Below are positions 49,152-57,329 of a stretch of 64,000 nucleotides of DNA, piece after piece. Positions within the stretch are counted from its first letter, which is position 1; each line of letters opens with the position of its first letter. Origin of the DNA: DATGMP01 sp035293565. Lineage in GTDB: Bacteria > Pseudomonadota > Alphaproteobacteria > BOG-932 > Roseiterribacteraceae. Where the stretch lies: positions 1 to 64,000 of the forward strand of contig DATGMP010000071.1 of assembly GCA_035293565.1 (NCBI GenBank), read 5' to 3'. Under the pieces are notes generated by a model, which searched no databases, was not told the DNA's origin, and saw only the letters and a program-made list of their open reading frames with translations. Both the position numbers and the translations under genes were made by a program.

Positions 49152-49760
49152 TCAGTTGGCCAACAGCTCGGCCAGATTGACCAGCATCCCGGCCGTGGCG
49201 CCCCAGATGTACCGTTCGCCATAAGGGAAGGCGTAGAAATAGCGGGCGACGCCCTGATACTCGGCCGAATGGCGCTGCCGGTTGGCGGGATCAAGGATAA
49301 AACTCAACGGCACCTCGAAGGAATCCGCCACTTCCCTCGGGTCGAGCTTGAGCTCGAAGGGCGGGCTCACAATCCCGACCACCGGCGTCACCGTGAAGCC
49401 GGTGCGGGTGATGTAGCGATCGAGTTGGCCCAGGGGCTCGATATGCCGCCGGTCAAGCCCGATCTCCTCCTCGGTCTCGCGGAGCGCGGCGGCGACCACA
49501 TCGGCATCACCCTCCTCGACACGGCCGCCGGGAAAGGCGATCTGGCCCGCATGGCGCGCGAGGTGCTGCGTCCGCTGCGTCAGAAGAATAGTTAATTCCG
49601 GCGCGCGGTCGACCAGCGGCACCAGCACCGCGGCGGCGCGCGGCTCCTCCAACGGCAGCATCCCGGGGTTCAGCTCATGGTCGCCGCGCGACGCAACCGC
49701 CCCGCGATCGGGACCTGGCTCGCGGGCGATGAAGCGGCGGCGTATCTCGGCCGCGGTCAA
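49152..49760 (-). CDS. CoA-pyrophosphatase-type NUDIX hydrolase
   Basis: A 202-residue NUDIX enzyme. The Nudix box GGRVEEGDADVVAAALRETEEEIG is complete (Gly to EExG, quoted in parts), and the preceding RTQHLARHAGQIAFPGG is the UPF0035 signature of CoA diphosphatases, which cut CoA to phosphopantetheine and 3',5'-ADP. A TTG at 49760 overlapping the DUF1285 stop as TTGA is the likely start; an ATG at 49817 would create a 61-base overlap. Sits between DUF1285 and cca in one operon. Confidence 0.88.
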   Translation of the reverse strand: MTAAEIRRRFIAREPGPDRGAVASRGDHELNPGMLPLEEPRAAAVLVPLVDRAPELTILLTQRTQHLARHAGQIAFPGGRVEEGDADVVAAALRETEEEIGLDRRHIEPLGQLDRYITRTGFTVTPVVGIVSPPFELKLDPREVADSFEVPLSFILDPANRQRHSAEYQGVARYFYAFPYGERYIWGATAGMLVNLAELLAN

Positions 49761-50269
49761 TTTCCCGTCGCCCCCAGCGAAATCGTTCCCAGGGCGAAGA
49801 AGGTTCGATCGCTCCATATTCCGATTTCGGCTCCCTGAGCCGTCGGGCGCTCGACCGCCCGCTCCACCAGCTCATAGAACACGGCGCGGGAGATCCGCGC
49901 TTCGATTCGTTCTTCGAGGAAGATATATGGACTGGGCTCGCCGCTCAAAATATCGGTCTCGACCCTGATCGGGTGGTCCGAGCCGGCGGTGATTTCCCGG
50001 TCGAGATTGGTACGAAAGACGAGCTTCTGATCCTCCCCGCACCCTTCGACTCTGACGGCGACCGCGACAAAGGGCGCATCCTCGACGGTAATCCGGCCAC
50101 GCTCGGCAGGGGTTATGAGCCAATAATCTCCGCCTTCGTCGCGCCGCAGCACGCTCGCGAAAAGCTTTACCAATTCGATCCGGTTGATTGGCGAGCCCTC
50201 ATGGAACCAGGTTCCGTCGCGGGCGATCCGGATCCCGTAGACCCGCTCGGGTGTCTGGTCGATGCTCAT
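49757..50269 (-). CDS. DUF1285 domain-containing protein
   Basis: A 170-residue DUF1285 protein, beginning near GIRIARDGTWFHEGSPINRIELVKLFASVLRR and continuing with YWLITPAERGRITVEDAPFVAVAV, both conserved in the family. The biochemical role is unknown. ATG at 50269 begins the homologous region. It lies divergent to the MoxR gene and ahead of the NUDIX and cca genes; the same DUF1285/MoxR neighbourhood is common in alphaproteobacteria, which hints at a shared function without showing one. Confidence 0.87.
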   Translation of the reverse strand: MSIDQTPERVYGIRIARDGTWFHEGSPINRIELVKLFASVLRRDEGGDYWLITPAERGRITVEDAPFVAVAVRVEGCGEDQKLVFRTNLDREITAGSDHPIRVETDILSGEPSPYIFLEERIEARISRAVFYELVERAVERPTAQGAEIGIWSDRTFFALGTISLGATGN

Positions 50270-50391
50270 GGCTACCCTGGGCTGATGCCTGTGACCTCGT
50301 ATCACGGCATCGGAAATCGCGGAATGTGCGCTAGATAGGTGCTCGTAAGGGCTTGGAAGAGCAAACTGACGGAAGCGAAGGGCGGAAACGT

Positions 50392-51414
50392 ATGAGTCTG
50401 ACCGATACACGCGACAGCGCTTCGGGCGAACTGGAAGCGAGGCAGCTCGCCGCGCGAATCGAGGCCACCGCGGCCAGACTGCGGGAGCTCAGGGCCGGAA
50501 TCGGGCGAATCATCTTCGGCCAGGAGACGGTGATCGAGCAGACGCTGGTCAGCATCCTGGCCGGCGGACATGTGCTGCTGATCGGCGTGCCGGGGCTGGC
50601 CAAGACCCGACTGGTCGAGACGCTGGGCATCGGGCTCGGGCTCGATTCCAAGCGCATCCAATGCACGCCGGACCTCATGCCGGCCGATATTCTGGGCTCG
50701 GAGGTGCTGGAGGAGACGGGCGACGGCAAAAGAGCGTTCCGATTCATTCCGGGACCGGTTTTCTGCCAGCTTCTGATGGCCGACGAGATCAACCGCGCGA
50801 GCCCGAGAACGCAATCCGCGCTTCTGCAGGCCATGCAGGAGAAGCGCGTGTCGGTGGCCGCCGCCGATCGCCCCTTGCCCGCGCCGTTCCACGTTTTAGC
50901 GACGCAGAACCCGCTCGAGCAGGAGGGCACCTATCCATTGCCTGAAGCGCAACTCGATCGGTTCCTCATGCAGATCGACGTCTCCTACCCCGACCTCGAC
51001 GCCGAGCGGCGCATGGTCGTCGAGACGACCGGCGCACGGGCCGAGCAAGCCAGGCAGGTCATGACGGCCGAGCAGCTGATCGAGGCCGAGCAGCTGGTCC
51101 GCCACGTGCCCATCGGCGAGCGGGTGATCGAAGGCATTCTGACGCTCGTTCGCGCCGGACGGCCGGCGGAAAGCGACCAGGCCGAAGTCAGGCGTCATGT
51201 GGCTTGGGGACCCGGCCCTCGCGCGAGCCAGGCGCTGGCGCTCGCGGCCCGCGCCCGGGCTCTGCTCGATGGTCGACTGTCCCCCTCTCTCGACGATGTC
51301 GTCGCTCTGGCGCGCCCGGTGCTGAAGCACCGCATGGCGCTCTCCTTCGCGGCGAGGGCAGACGGCGTGAGTCTCGACGGGCTGATCGACGCACTTACAA
51401 CCCGGCTCGGCTAG
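50392..51414 (+). CDS. MoxR-family AAA+ ATPase
   Basis: A 340-residue MoxR ATPase. The Walker A motif is GVPGLAKTRLVETL, Walker B is LLMADEINRASPRTQSALLQAMQE, and LATQNPLEQEGTYPLPEAQLDRFLM holds sensor 1 and the arginine region. MoxR proteins act as chaperones for metal insertion or complex assembly, usually with DUF58 and von Willebrand-type partners, as encoded next. ATG at 50392 follows GGCGGAAA. First gene of a four-gene plus-strand operon. Confidence 0.92.
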   Translation: MSLTDTRDSASGELEARQLAARIEATAARLRELRAGIGRIIFGQETVIEQTLVSILAGGHVLLIGVPGLAKTRLVETLGIGLGLDSKRIQCTPDLMPADILGSEVLEETGDGKRAFRFIPGPVFCQLLMADEINRASPRTQSALLQAMQEKRVSVAAADRPLPAPFHVLATQNPLEQEGTYPLPEAQLDRFLMQIDVSYPDLDAERRMVVETTGARAEQARQVMTAEQLIEAEQLVRHVPIGERVIEGILTLVRAGRPAESDQAEVRRHVAWGPGPRASQALALAARARALLDGRLSPSLDDVVALARPVLKHRMALSFAARADGVSLDGLIDALTTRLG

Positions 51415-51420
51415 CACCCT

Positions 51421-52353
51421 TTGGCTTCTTCCTCCGATCCCCGCCAGACATCCGCCAACACCCATTCTGGGCTCGGCATTGCCGCCGAGGCGTTGGGCGC
51501 GGGCTTGCCGTCGCTGATGGTGGCGGCGCAGCGTGTCGCCGAGACGGTATCCCCCGGCGCGCATGGACGCCGGCGGGTCGGGCTGGGCGAGAGCTTCTGG
51601 CAGTTCCGGCCCTACCAGGCGGGCGATACGGTCGAGCGGATCGATTGGCGTCAATCCGCCAAGAGTGATCGGCTTTACATCCGCGAAACCGAATGGGCCG
51701 CCGCGCAGACCGTGTGGCTGTGGCGGGATTCCAATATCGGCATGTCCTATCGTTCGGACCGCCGCCTGCCGACCAAGCGCGAGCGCGCCGACCTGCTGCT
51801 GCTGGCCATGGCGTCGCTGCTGCTGAGAGGCGGCGAGCGCGTGGCGTTGCTGGGCGGCGGGCACGAACCGGCGACCGGACGCGCCACGCTCAACGCGATT
51901 CTCGCCGGCCTTGCCCAGGAAACGCCGCTCCAGACCATCGGCCGCTCCGTGCCGCGCCACGCGACGCTGGTCTTGTTCGGCGACTTTCTCGACCCGCCCG
52001 AGGAGATCGCGGAGGCACTGGACCGCATCGCGCCGGCTGGCGTCGGAGGCCAGATCGTGCAGATCCTCGACCCGACCGAGATCGGCCTCGGTTTCGATGG
52101 ACGCATCCGGTTTCGCGAGATGGACGAGAGCGCCGGTCCGGAGACGGACGCGCTGGTTCCACGCGTAGAAGCGCTTCGCCCTGCCTATAGGGATGCGCTC
52201 CGCCGTCAGCAGGATGCGCTCGGCGGGCTGGCCCGCGCCAGGGGCTGGGAGTTTCTTGTCCATGGCACCGACGCGCCGCCCCAGCAGCCGCTCAAGCTCC
52301 TCCATACGCGCCTCACCGCGCGCATGACTGATTCCGCGGGAGCGGTGTTGTGA
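51421..52353 (+). CDS. DUF58 domain-containing protein
   Basis: A 310-residue DUF58 protein with the diagnostic FRPYQAGDTVERIDWRQSAKSDRLYIRETE stretch (shown here without its flanks) and a degenerate von Willebrand A-like fold after it. These proteins pair with MoxR ATPases. The only usable start is a TTG at 51421, six bases after the MoxR stop, without a good ribosome-binding site. Its stop overlaps the GTG of the next gene, so the whole set appears translationally coupled. Confidence 0.88.
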   Translation: MASSSDPRQTSANTHSGLGIAAEALGAGLPSLMVAAQRVAETVSPGAHGRRRVGLGESFWQFRPYQAGDTVERIDWRQSAKSDRLYIRETEWAAAQTVWLWRDSNIGMSYRSDRRLPTKRERADLLLLAMASLLLRGGERVALLGGGHEPATGRATLNAILAGLAQETPLQTIGRSVPRHATLVLFGDFLDPPEEIAEALDRIAPAGVGGQIVQILDPTEIGLGFDGRIRFREMDESAGPETDALVPRVEALRPAYRDALRRQQDALGGLARARGWEFLVHGTDAPPQQPLKLLHTRLTARMTDSAGAVL

Positions 52354-55061
52354 TCGGCTTCGCGGCACCCTGGGTCCTCGCGACGCTGATCCTGCTGCCG
52401 GCGCTCTGGTGGCTCCTCAGAATCACGCCACCCGCCCCACGGCTTGTTCGTTTCCCGGCCATCCGGCTGCTGCGCGACCTCGTCCATCGCGAAGAGACGC
52501 CCGCACGCACGCCTCTCTGGCTGGTGCTGATGCGACTTTTGCTGGCGACGGCGCTGATCGTGGCCCTGGCGGGCCCAATCCTTCGCCCGAGCACCACGCC
52601 ACCCGGACAGGGTCCCGAAATCCTGGTGGTCGACAATGGCTGGGGCGCGGCCGATTCCTGGCCCACCATCCGCGCGGCCATGTTGGCCGAGATCGATCGC
52701 GCCGAGCGCGCCGGCATGCCGGTCGTCCTCCTGCCGACGGCGCGCGCCGAATCGGGCAGCCCGCTCGATGCCATCGGCCCGCTAGCGGCCGGAGAGGCGC
52801 GCCGGACGGCGGAGGCGTTGGAGCCCGTGCCCTGGGCCGCCAGCCGCGCCGCAGCGGCCGACCGCCTCGGTCGATTCGATGGGCGATCCTCTGTGCTCTG
52901 GCTCTCCGACGGGTTGGAGAGCGACGGGACGGATGCACTTGCGACCGCCGTGGCCCAGTTCGCCGAGCCGCGCGTGCTCGAGCCTGCAGCAAACGACCTG
53001 CCGCGCCTGCTGTCGCCGCCCGAGATGGGGCCCGAGCTGTCGCTTAAGGTCCGTCGCCCGAAGAGCGGCCCGGCCTTGCCGCTGACGCTGATCGCGCGGG
53101 GTCCGGACGGGCAAATCCTGGCACAGGCGGATGGCGGGTTCGCAGCTGGAGACACATCCGCGAACATCCGCTTCGATGTACCGAGCGAAGTCAGGAACGA
53201 GATCGCCCGGATCGATATCGCGGGCTCGCACAGTGTCGGCGGCACCGTGCTGCTGGATGAGCGGTGGCGGCGAAGGCCGGTCGGGATTATTTCGGCTCCT
53301 GGCGGAGAAGCGGCCGACGAGCTGCTGAGCGGCGCCTATTATCTCGAGCGCGCACTCCAGCCCTATGCCGAGGTCCGCACCGGAGAGCTCGCCACCTTGC
53401 TGCAAGGCCAGCCGGCGGTGCTGATCGCGACTGACGGGTTGCCGCTCTCGACCGCCGACCGGCGGGCGATTCTCGACTGGGTGAACAAGGGCGGGCTGTT
53501 CTTGAGATTTGCAGGGCCGCATCTCGCCGCCGCGGACCCGACCACGGCCGACCCGCTGGTCCCGACCCAACTCAGAACCGGCGGCCGCTCTCTGTCCGGC
53601 GCGCTTGCCTGGACCGAGCCCGCGCCGCTGGCGCCCTTTCCCGAGACCGGGCCGTTTGCGGGCCTCGACGCGCCGAAGGATGTCACTGTGTCGCGTCAGG
53701 TTCTCGCCGAGCCTTCGGTCGATCTTGATAAGAAGGTCTGGGCCCGGCTCGCCGACGGTACGCCCTTGATCACCGCCGATCGGCGCGAGGCCGGCATGGT
53801 GGTGCTCGTTCACACCAGCGCCAGCCCTTCCTGGTCGAACCTCGCCCTGTCCGGCCTCTTCCCCCAAATGCTGCGCCGGATCGTCGCCTACAGCGCCGGC
53901 GTGAGCCGAGCAACGCAACATGGCGTGCTCCAACCCTACCGCCTGCTCGACGGGTTCGCGCGCCTGGTGGGGCCGAGCGCCGCCGCGACCGCGGTCCAGG
54001 CCGACCGGTTCGACGGCACGGCGCCCGACCCGCTCCACCCGCCCGGCTACTACGGCGAAGCCGATTCCCGCCGCGCGCTCAACCTGTCGCAAACGCTGAC
54101 AACCCTCCTTCCCCTGGGCGACCTCCCGACCGCCCTGAAGCGACAGGCCTACGAGGCGCCGGGCGAGGTCAAGCTGGCCCCCGCTTTGTTCACCGCAGCA
54201 CTGTTGTTGGCGGTCGCCGATACGATCGTGGCGCTGTGGCTTGGCGGCGGCCTGCCAAGATTGCCGCGCCTCGGACGCCGCGCCGCGCGCGTGGCGGCGC
54301 TGTCCGGTTTGCTCGTTATCGCGACCGGCATCGCCCACGCCGGGCCGGCGGCTCACGAGACGTCCGAGAGCAAGGCGGCGCAGGCGGCCTCCCAAGTCAC
54401 GCTCGGCTATATCGCAACCGGCGACGCGGCGACCGACCGTGTCAGCCGCGCCGGGCTCGAAGGACTCTCGCGTCAGCTGATTTTGCGGACCTCGATCGAT
54501 CATGCCGCGCCCGCTGAGGTCAATCTCGACCGTGACGAGCTTTCCGTCTACCCGCTTCTCTATTGGCCGATCGCCGCCGCCTCCCAGCCTTTGTCGGATC
54601 AGGCCAAAGAGAAGCTCAACCGGTACCTCGCGAGCGGCGGCATGGTGCTTATCGACACGCGCGCCGGCGCGCCCGGGACGGCGCCCGATCTCGGCAAGCT
54701 GATCCAGGGGCTCGATGTTCCGGCCCTCGTGCCGATCCCCTCCGGGCATGTGCTGACCAAATCCTTCTATCTTCTGGATGAGTTCCCCGGGCGCGTTCCC
54801 GGCGGCGACCTCTGGGTCGAGCGGGATCAGGATGCGCGCAACGATGGCGTCTCCTCGGTAGTGGTCGGCAGCGCCGACTGGGCCGGCGCCTGGGCGACCG
54901 ACGCCTCCGGCACGCCGCTCTACAGCGTGACGCCAGGCGGCGAGAAGCAGCGCGAATGGGCCTATCGGTTCGGCGTCAATCTCGTGATGTACGCGCTGAC
55001 CGGCAACTACAAGTCCGACCTGGTCCACGCGCCCTTCATTCATGAGCGGCTCGGCCAATGA
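52350..55061 (+). CDS. Membrane protein with BatA N-terminal and DUF4159 domains
   Basis: A 903-residue inner-membrane protein. Two N-terminal helices (about 5-23 and 56-78) form the BatA/aerotolerance-type start (FAAPWVLATLILLPALWWLL). A large extracytoplasmic region follows, with a degraded von Willebrand-like segment and a GATase-like segment, then two helices at about 612-632 and 645-665, the second resembling an internal signal peptide. The C-terminal 210 residues are DUF4159 (VTLGYIATGDAATDRVSRAGL, YLASGGMVLIDTR). GTG at 52350 overlaps the DUF58 stop. Function unknown; probably the membrane partner of the MoxR/DUF58 pair. Confidence 0.85.
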   Translation: MIGFAAPWVLATLILLPALWWLLRITPPAPRLVRFPAIRLLRDLVHREETPARTPLWLVLMRLLLATALIVALAGPILRPSTTPPGQGPEILVVDNGWGAADSWPTIRAAMLAEIDRAERAGMPVVLLPTARAESGSPLDAIGPLAAGEARRTAEALEPVPWAASRAAAADRLGRFDGRSSVLWLSDGLESDGTDALATAVAQFAEPRVLEPAANDLPRLLSPPEMGPELSLKVRRPKSGPALPLTLIARGPDGQILAQADGGFAAGDTSANIRFDVPSEVRNEIARIDIAGSHSVGGTVLLDERWRRRPVGIISAPGGEAADELLSGAYYLERALQPYAEVRTGELATLLQGQPAVLIATDGLPLSTADRRAILDWVNKGGLFLRFAGPHLAAADPTTADPLVPTQLRTGGRSLSGALAWTEPAPLAPFPETGPFAGLDAPKDVTVSRQVLAEPSVDLDKKVWARLADGTPLITADRREAGMVVLVHTSASPSWSNLALSGLFPQMLRRIVAYSAGVSRATQHGVLQPYRLLDGFARLVGPSAAATAVQADRFDGTAPDPLHPPGYYGEADSRRALNLSQTLTTLLPLGDLPTALKRQAYEAPGEVKLAPALFTAALLLAVADTIVALWLGGGLPRLPRLGRRAARVAALSGLLVIATGIAHAGPAAHETSESKAAQAASQVTLGYIATGDAATDRVSRAGLEGLSRQLILRTSIDHAAPAEVNLDRDELSVYPLLYWPIAAASQPLSDQAKEKLNRYLASGGMVLIDTRAGAPGTAPDLGKLIQGLDVPALVPIPSGHVLTKSFYLLDEFPGRVPGGDLWVERDQDARNDGVSSVVVGSADWAGAWATDASGTPLYSVTPGGEKQREWAYRFGVNLVMYALTGNYKSDLVHAPFIHERLGQ

Positions 55062-57133
55062 TCGGCACGCTCAACATCGCGATCGCGCCGCTGCTTCCCT
55101 GGCCGATCCTCGGACCGCTGATCGGCCTAGCGGTCCTGGCGGCGCTCGCGACTTTCGTCGGCCGAGGCCGCGCCAAATGGTGGCGCAGCCTGCTGCTCGC
55201 CGGACTTGTCTTCGCGTTGCTCGATCCGTCGATCGTGCGCCAGCAGCGCGACCCCCTGAAAGATGTGGCGCTCGTGGTCGTCGACCGGTCGGTGAGTCAG
55301 CATTTCGGCGCTCGCACCGCGCGGACCGACGCCGCTCTCGCCGCCCTCAAGGCCAAACTCGCACGCTTCCCCGATCTCGAGACTCGCGTGGTCGAAAGCG
55401 ATCCCAGTCCCGTGGCCGAGGAGACCGATCTGTTCCAGCCCCGTGCAGACGGCTTGAGCGACGTTCCACGCGATCGAATCGCCGGCACTTTCCTCATTAC
55501 CGACGGCCAGGTCCACGATCTGCCGCGGCCGGAGAACCTTTCCGGCCAAGGCCCTGTGCATGTGCTGCTCACGGGCGATCACGGCGAGAGCGATCGCCGG
55601 ATCGAGATCGTGAATGCGCCGAGCTTCGGGATCGTCGGCAAGAGCGTGCCGGTGACGCTGCGCGTCGTCGACGCCAACATCCCGAACACCGGTCCGGTCA
55701 ACGTCACGGTGTCGCAGGATGGCGGACCGGCCAGGAGCGCAGCCGCGGAGCCGGGCCGGCCCTTCACCATCCAGGTGCCGCTCCGCCATGCCGGACCCAC
55801 CACGCTCGAATTCGAGGCGGAACCGGCGGCGAATGAGCTGACGCTGGCCAACAATCACGCGGCGGCCGTCATCAACGGCGTCCGCGAAAGGCTGCGCGTG
55901 CTCCTGGTTTCGGGCGAGCCGCATGCGGGCGAACGGACTTGGCGCAACCTGCTCAAATCCGACCCCAGCGTCGATCTCGTCCATTTCACGATTTTGCGGC
56001 CGCCGGAGAAGAATGACGGGACGCCGATCAACGAGCTGTCGCTGATCGCCTTTCCGATCGCCGAGCTGTTCGACCTGAAGCTCCGCGATTTCGACCTCGT
56101 CATCTTCGATCATTACGAGCAGCGGCTGCTGCTGTCGGAGTACTACGAGAATCTCGCGAATTACGTCCGCAGGGGCGGCGCGCTGCTGGAGGCGAGCGGC
56201 CCGGGATTCGAGGGCAACCTCTCGCTTTACAAGACCGCGCTGCGCGACATCCTGCCCGGAGCGCCGACGGGCAACGAGATCGACGAGACCTTCCGTCCGA
56301 CCGTGACCGACCTCGGCGAACGTCACCCGGTCACGGCCGACCTTCCGGGCGATACGGGATCGGGGACGGCAGCCTGGGGCCACTGGTTCCGGCAGGGCGA
56401 GGTGTTGCCCGCGAGCCCGGAGACGAATGTGGTGATGTCCGGCGCGGGCGGCAGGCCACTCCTGCTGCTGGCCCATGCCGGCGAAGGTCGCGTGGCGCAG
56501 CTTTCCAGCGACCAGATCTGGCTGTGGTCGCGCGGTTATGAAGGCGGCGGGCCCCAGGCGGAGCTGCTGCGCAGGCTCGCCCATTGGCTCATGAAGGAGC
56601 CGGAGCTCGACGAGAACCAGCTGAACGCCGCCGCCAAGAACCGGCAGATCGTGATCACGCGGCGCAGCCTGGATGCGACCTCCACGCCGCCCGCCGTCTC
56701 CTTGACCGACCCGAATGGCGACGCCAAGCAGGTGGCGCTGCAATATACGGGTCATGGCATCGCGCGGGCGACGGTCGAAGCCGATACGATCGGCCTCTAC
56801 AAGGTGAGCGACGGCCAGCGGACCGCGTTCGCGGTCATCGGCTCGATCAACACGCCCGAGCTCAAAGACGTGCTAACGACAGCGGACACGCTGGCTCCGA
56901 TCGTACGGGCGACCGGCGGATCGACGCTGTGGCTCGCGGATTCGGGAAATGATCTCGATATTCGCCGGGTGGATGCGGACGCGCCGACGGGCGGGCGGGG
57001 CTGGATGGGCCTCCGCCGCAATGGCCGCTACATCGTGAGGGGGGTCACCGAAACGCCGTTGCTGCCGACCGGCGTGCTTCTATTGCTGCTCGGCGGAACG
57101 CTGATCCTGACCTGGTATCGCGAAGGCCGTTGA
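55058..57133 (+). CDS. Membrane protein with glutamine amidotransferase-like domain
   Basis: A 691-residue protein with two helices at the N terminus (about 11-31 and 40-60) and one at the C terminus (TGVLLLLLGGTLILTWY). Between them is a von Willebrand-like segment lacking a clean metal site (DVALVVVDRSVSQ), then from about residue 280 a class I amidotransferase-like fold (LRVLLVSGEPHAGERTWRN, DFDLVIFDHYEQ, YVRRGGALLEASGP) without the catalytic Cys nucleophile, so it is probably not enzymatic. ATG at 55058 overlaps the DUF4159 stop. Last gene of the MoxR operon. Confidence 0.82.
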   Translation: MIGTLNIAIAPLLPWPILGPLIGLAVLAALATFVGRGRAKWWRSLLLAGLVFALLDPSIVRQQRDPLKDVALVVVDRSVSQHFGARTARTDAALAALKAKLARFPDLETRVVESDPSPVAEETDLFQPRADGLSDVPRDRIAGTFLITDGQVHDLPRPENLSGQGPVHVLLTGDHGESDRRIEIVNAPSFGIVGKSVPVTLRVVDANIPNTGPVNVTVSQDGGPARSAAAEPGRPFTIQVPLRHAGPTTLEFEAEPAANELTLANNHAAAVINGVRERLRVLLVSGEPHAGERTWRNLLKSDPSVDLVHFTILRPPEKNDGTPINELSLIAFPIAELFDLKLRDFDLVIFDHYEQRLLLSEYYENLANYVRRGGALLEASGPGFEGNLSLYKTALRDILPGAPTGNEIDETFRPTVTDLGERHPVTADLPGDTGSGTAAWGHWFRQGEVLPASPETNVVMSGAGGRPLLLLAHAGEGRVAQLSSDQIWLWSRGYEGGGPQAELLRRLAHWLMKEPELDENQLNAAAKNRQIVITRRSLDATSTPPAVSLTDPNGDAKQVALQYTGHGIARATVEADTIGLYKVSDGQRTAFAVIGSINTPELKDVLTTADTLAPIVRATGGSTLWLADSGNDLDIRRVDADAPTGGRGWMGLRRNGRYIVRGVTETPLLPTGVLLLLLGGTLILTWYREGR

Positions 57134-57146
57134 TACGGCTCAAGGT

Positions 57147-57224
57147 TCAGGAGTAGCGGGTCTGCCAGAAGAAATACGCGATGATCGCGACGATCATGAT
57201 GATCCAAAGCGGGTCGGTATGCAT
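57147..57224 (-). CDS. Putative 25-residue single-span membrane peptide
   Basis: A short frame opposite the surrounding genes encodes a peptide beginning MHTDPLWIIMIVAIIAYFF and ending WQTRYS: one hydrophobic helix with an outside-type polar start and a basic end. A weak GAGAG lies upstream of the ATG at 57224. It fills the gap between the MoxR operon and the 637-residue gene. Small membrane peptides of this kind are often real but missed; no family is recognised. Confidence 0.4.
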   Translation of the reverse strand: MHTDPLWIIMIVAIIAYFFWQTRYS

Positions 57225-57329
57225 CGGTCTCTCGGGTCTCGTGATGGGCGTCCCCTTAGCCTTGGCGCATGGCCGCGTCAACCGGCTAGGCTGGAGCAAG
57301 ATGCGATTCGGCGCGGGAAAGGATCAAAA

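Noticed and set aside
55127..56755. 542-codon minus-strand frame opposite the amidotransferase-like gene
   Set aside because: Antisense shadow of a gene that is fixed by stop/start overlap with its neighbour.
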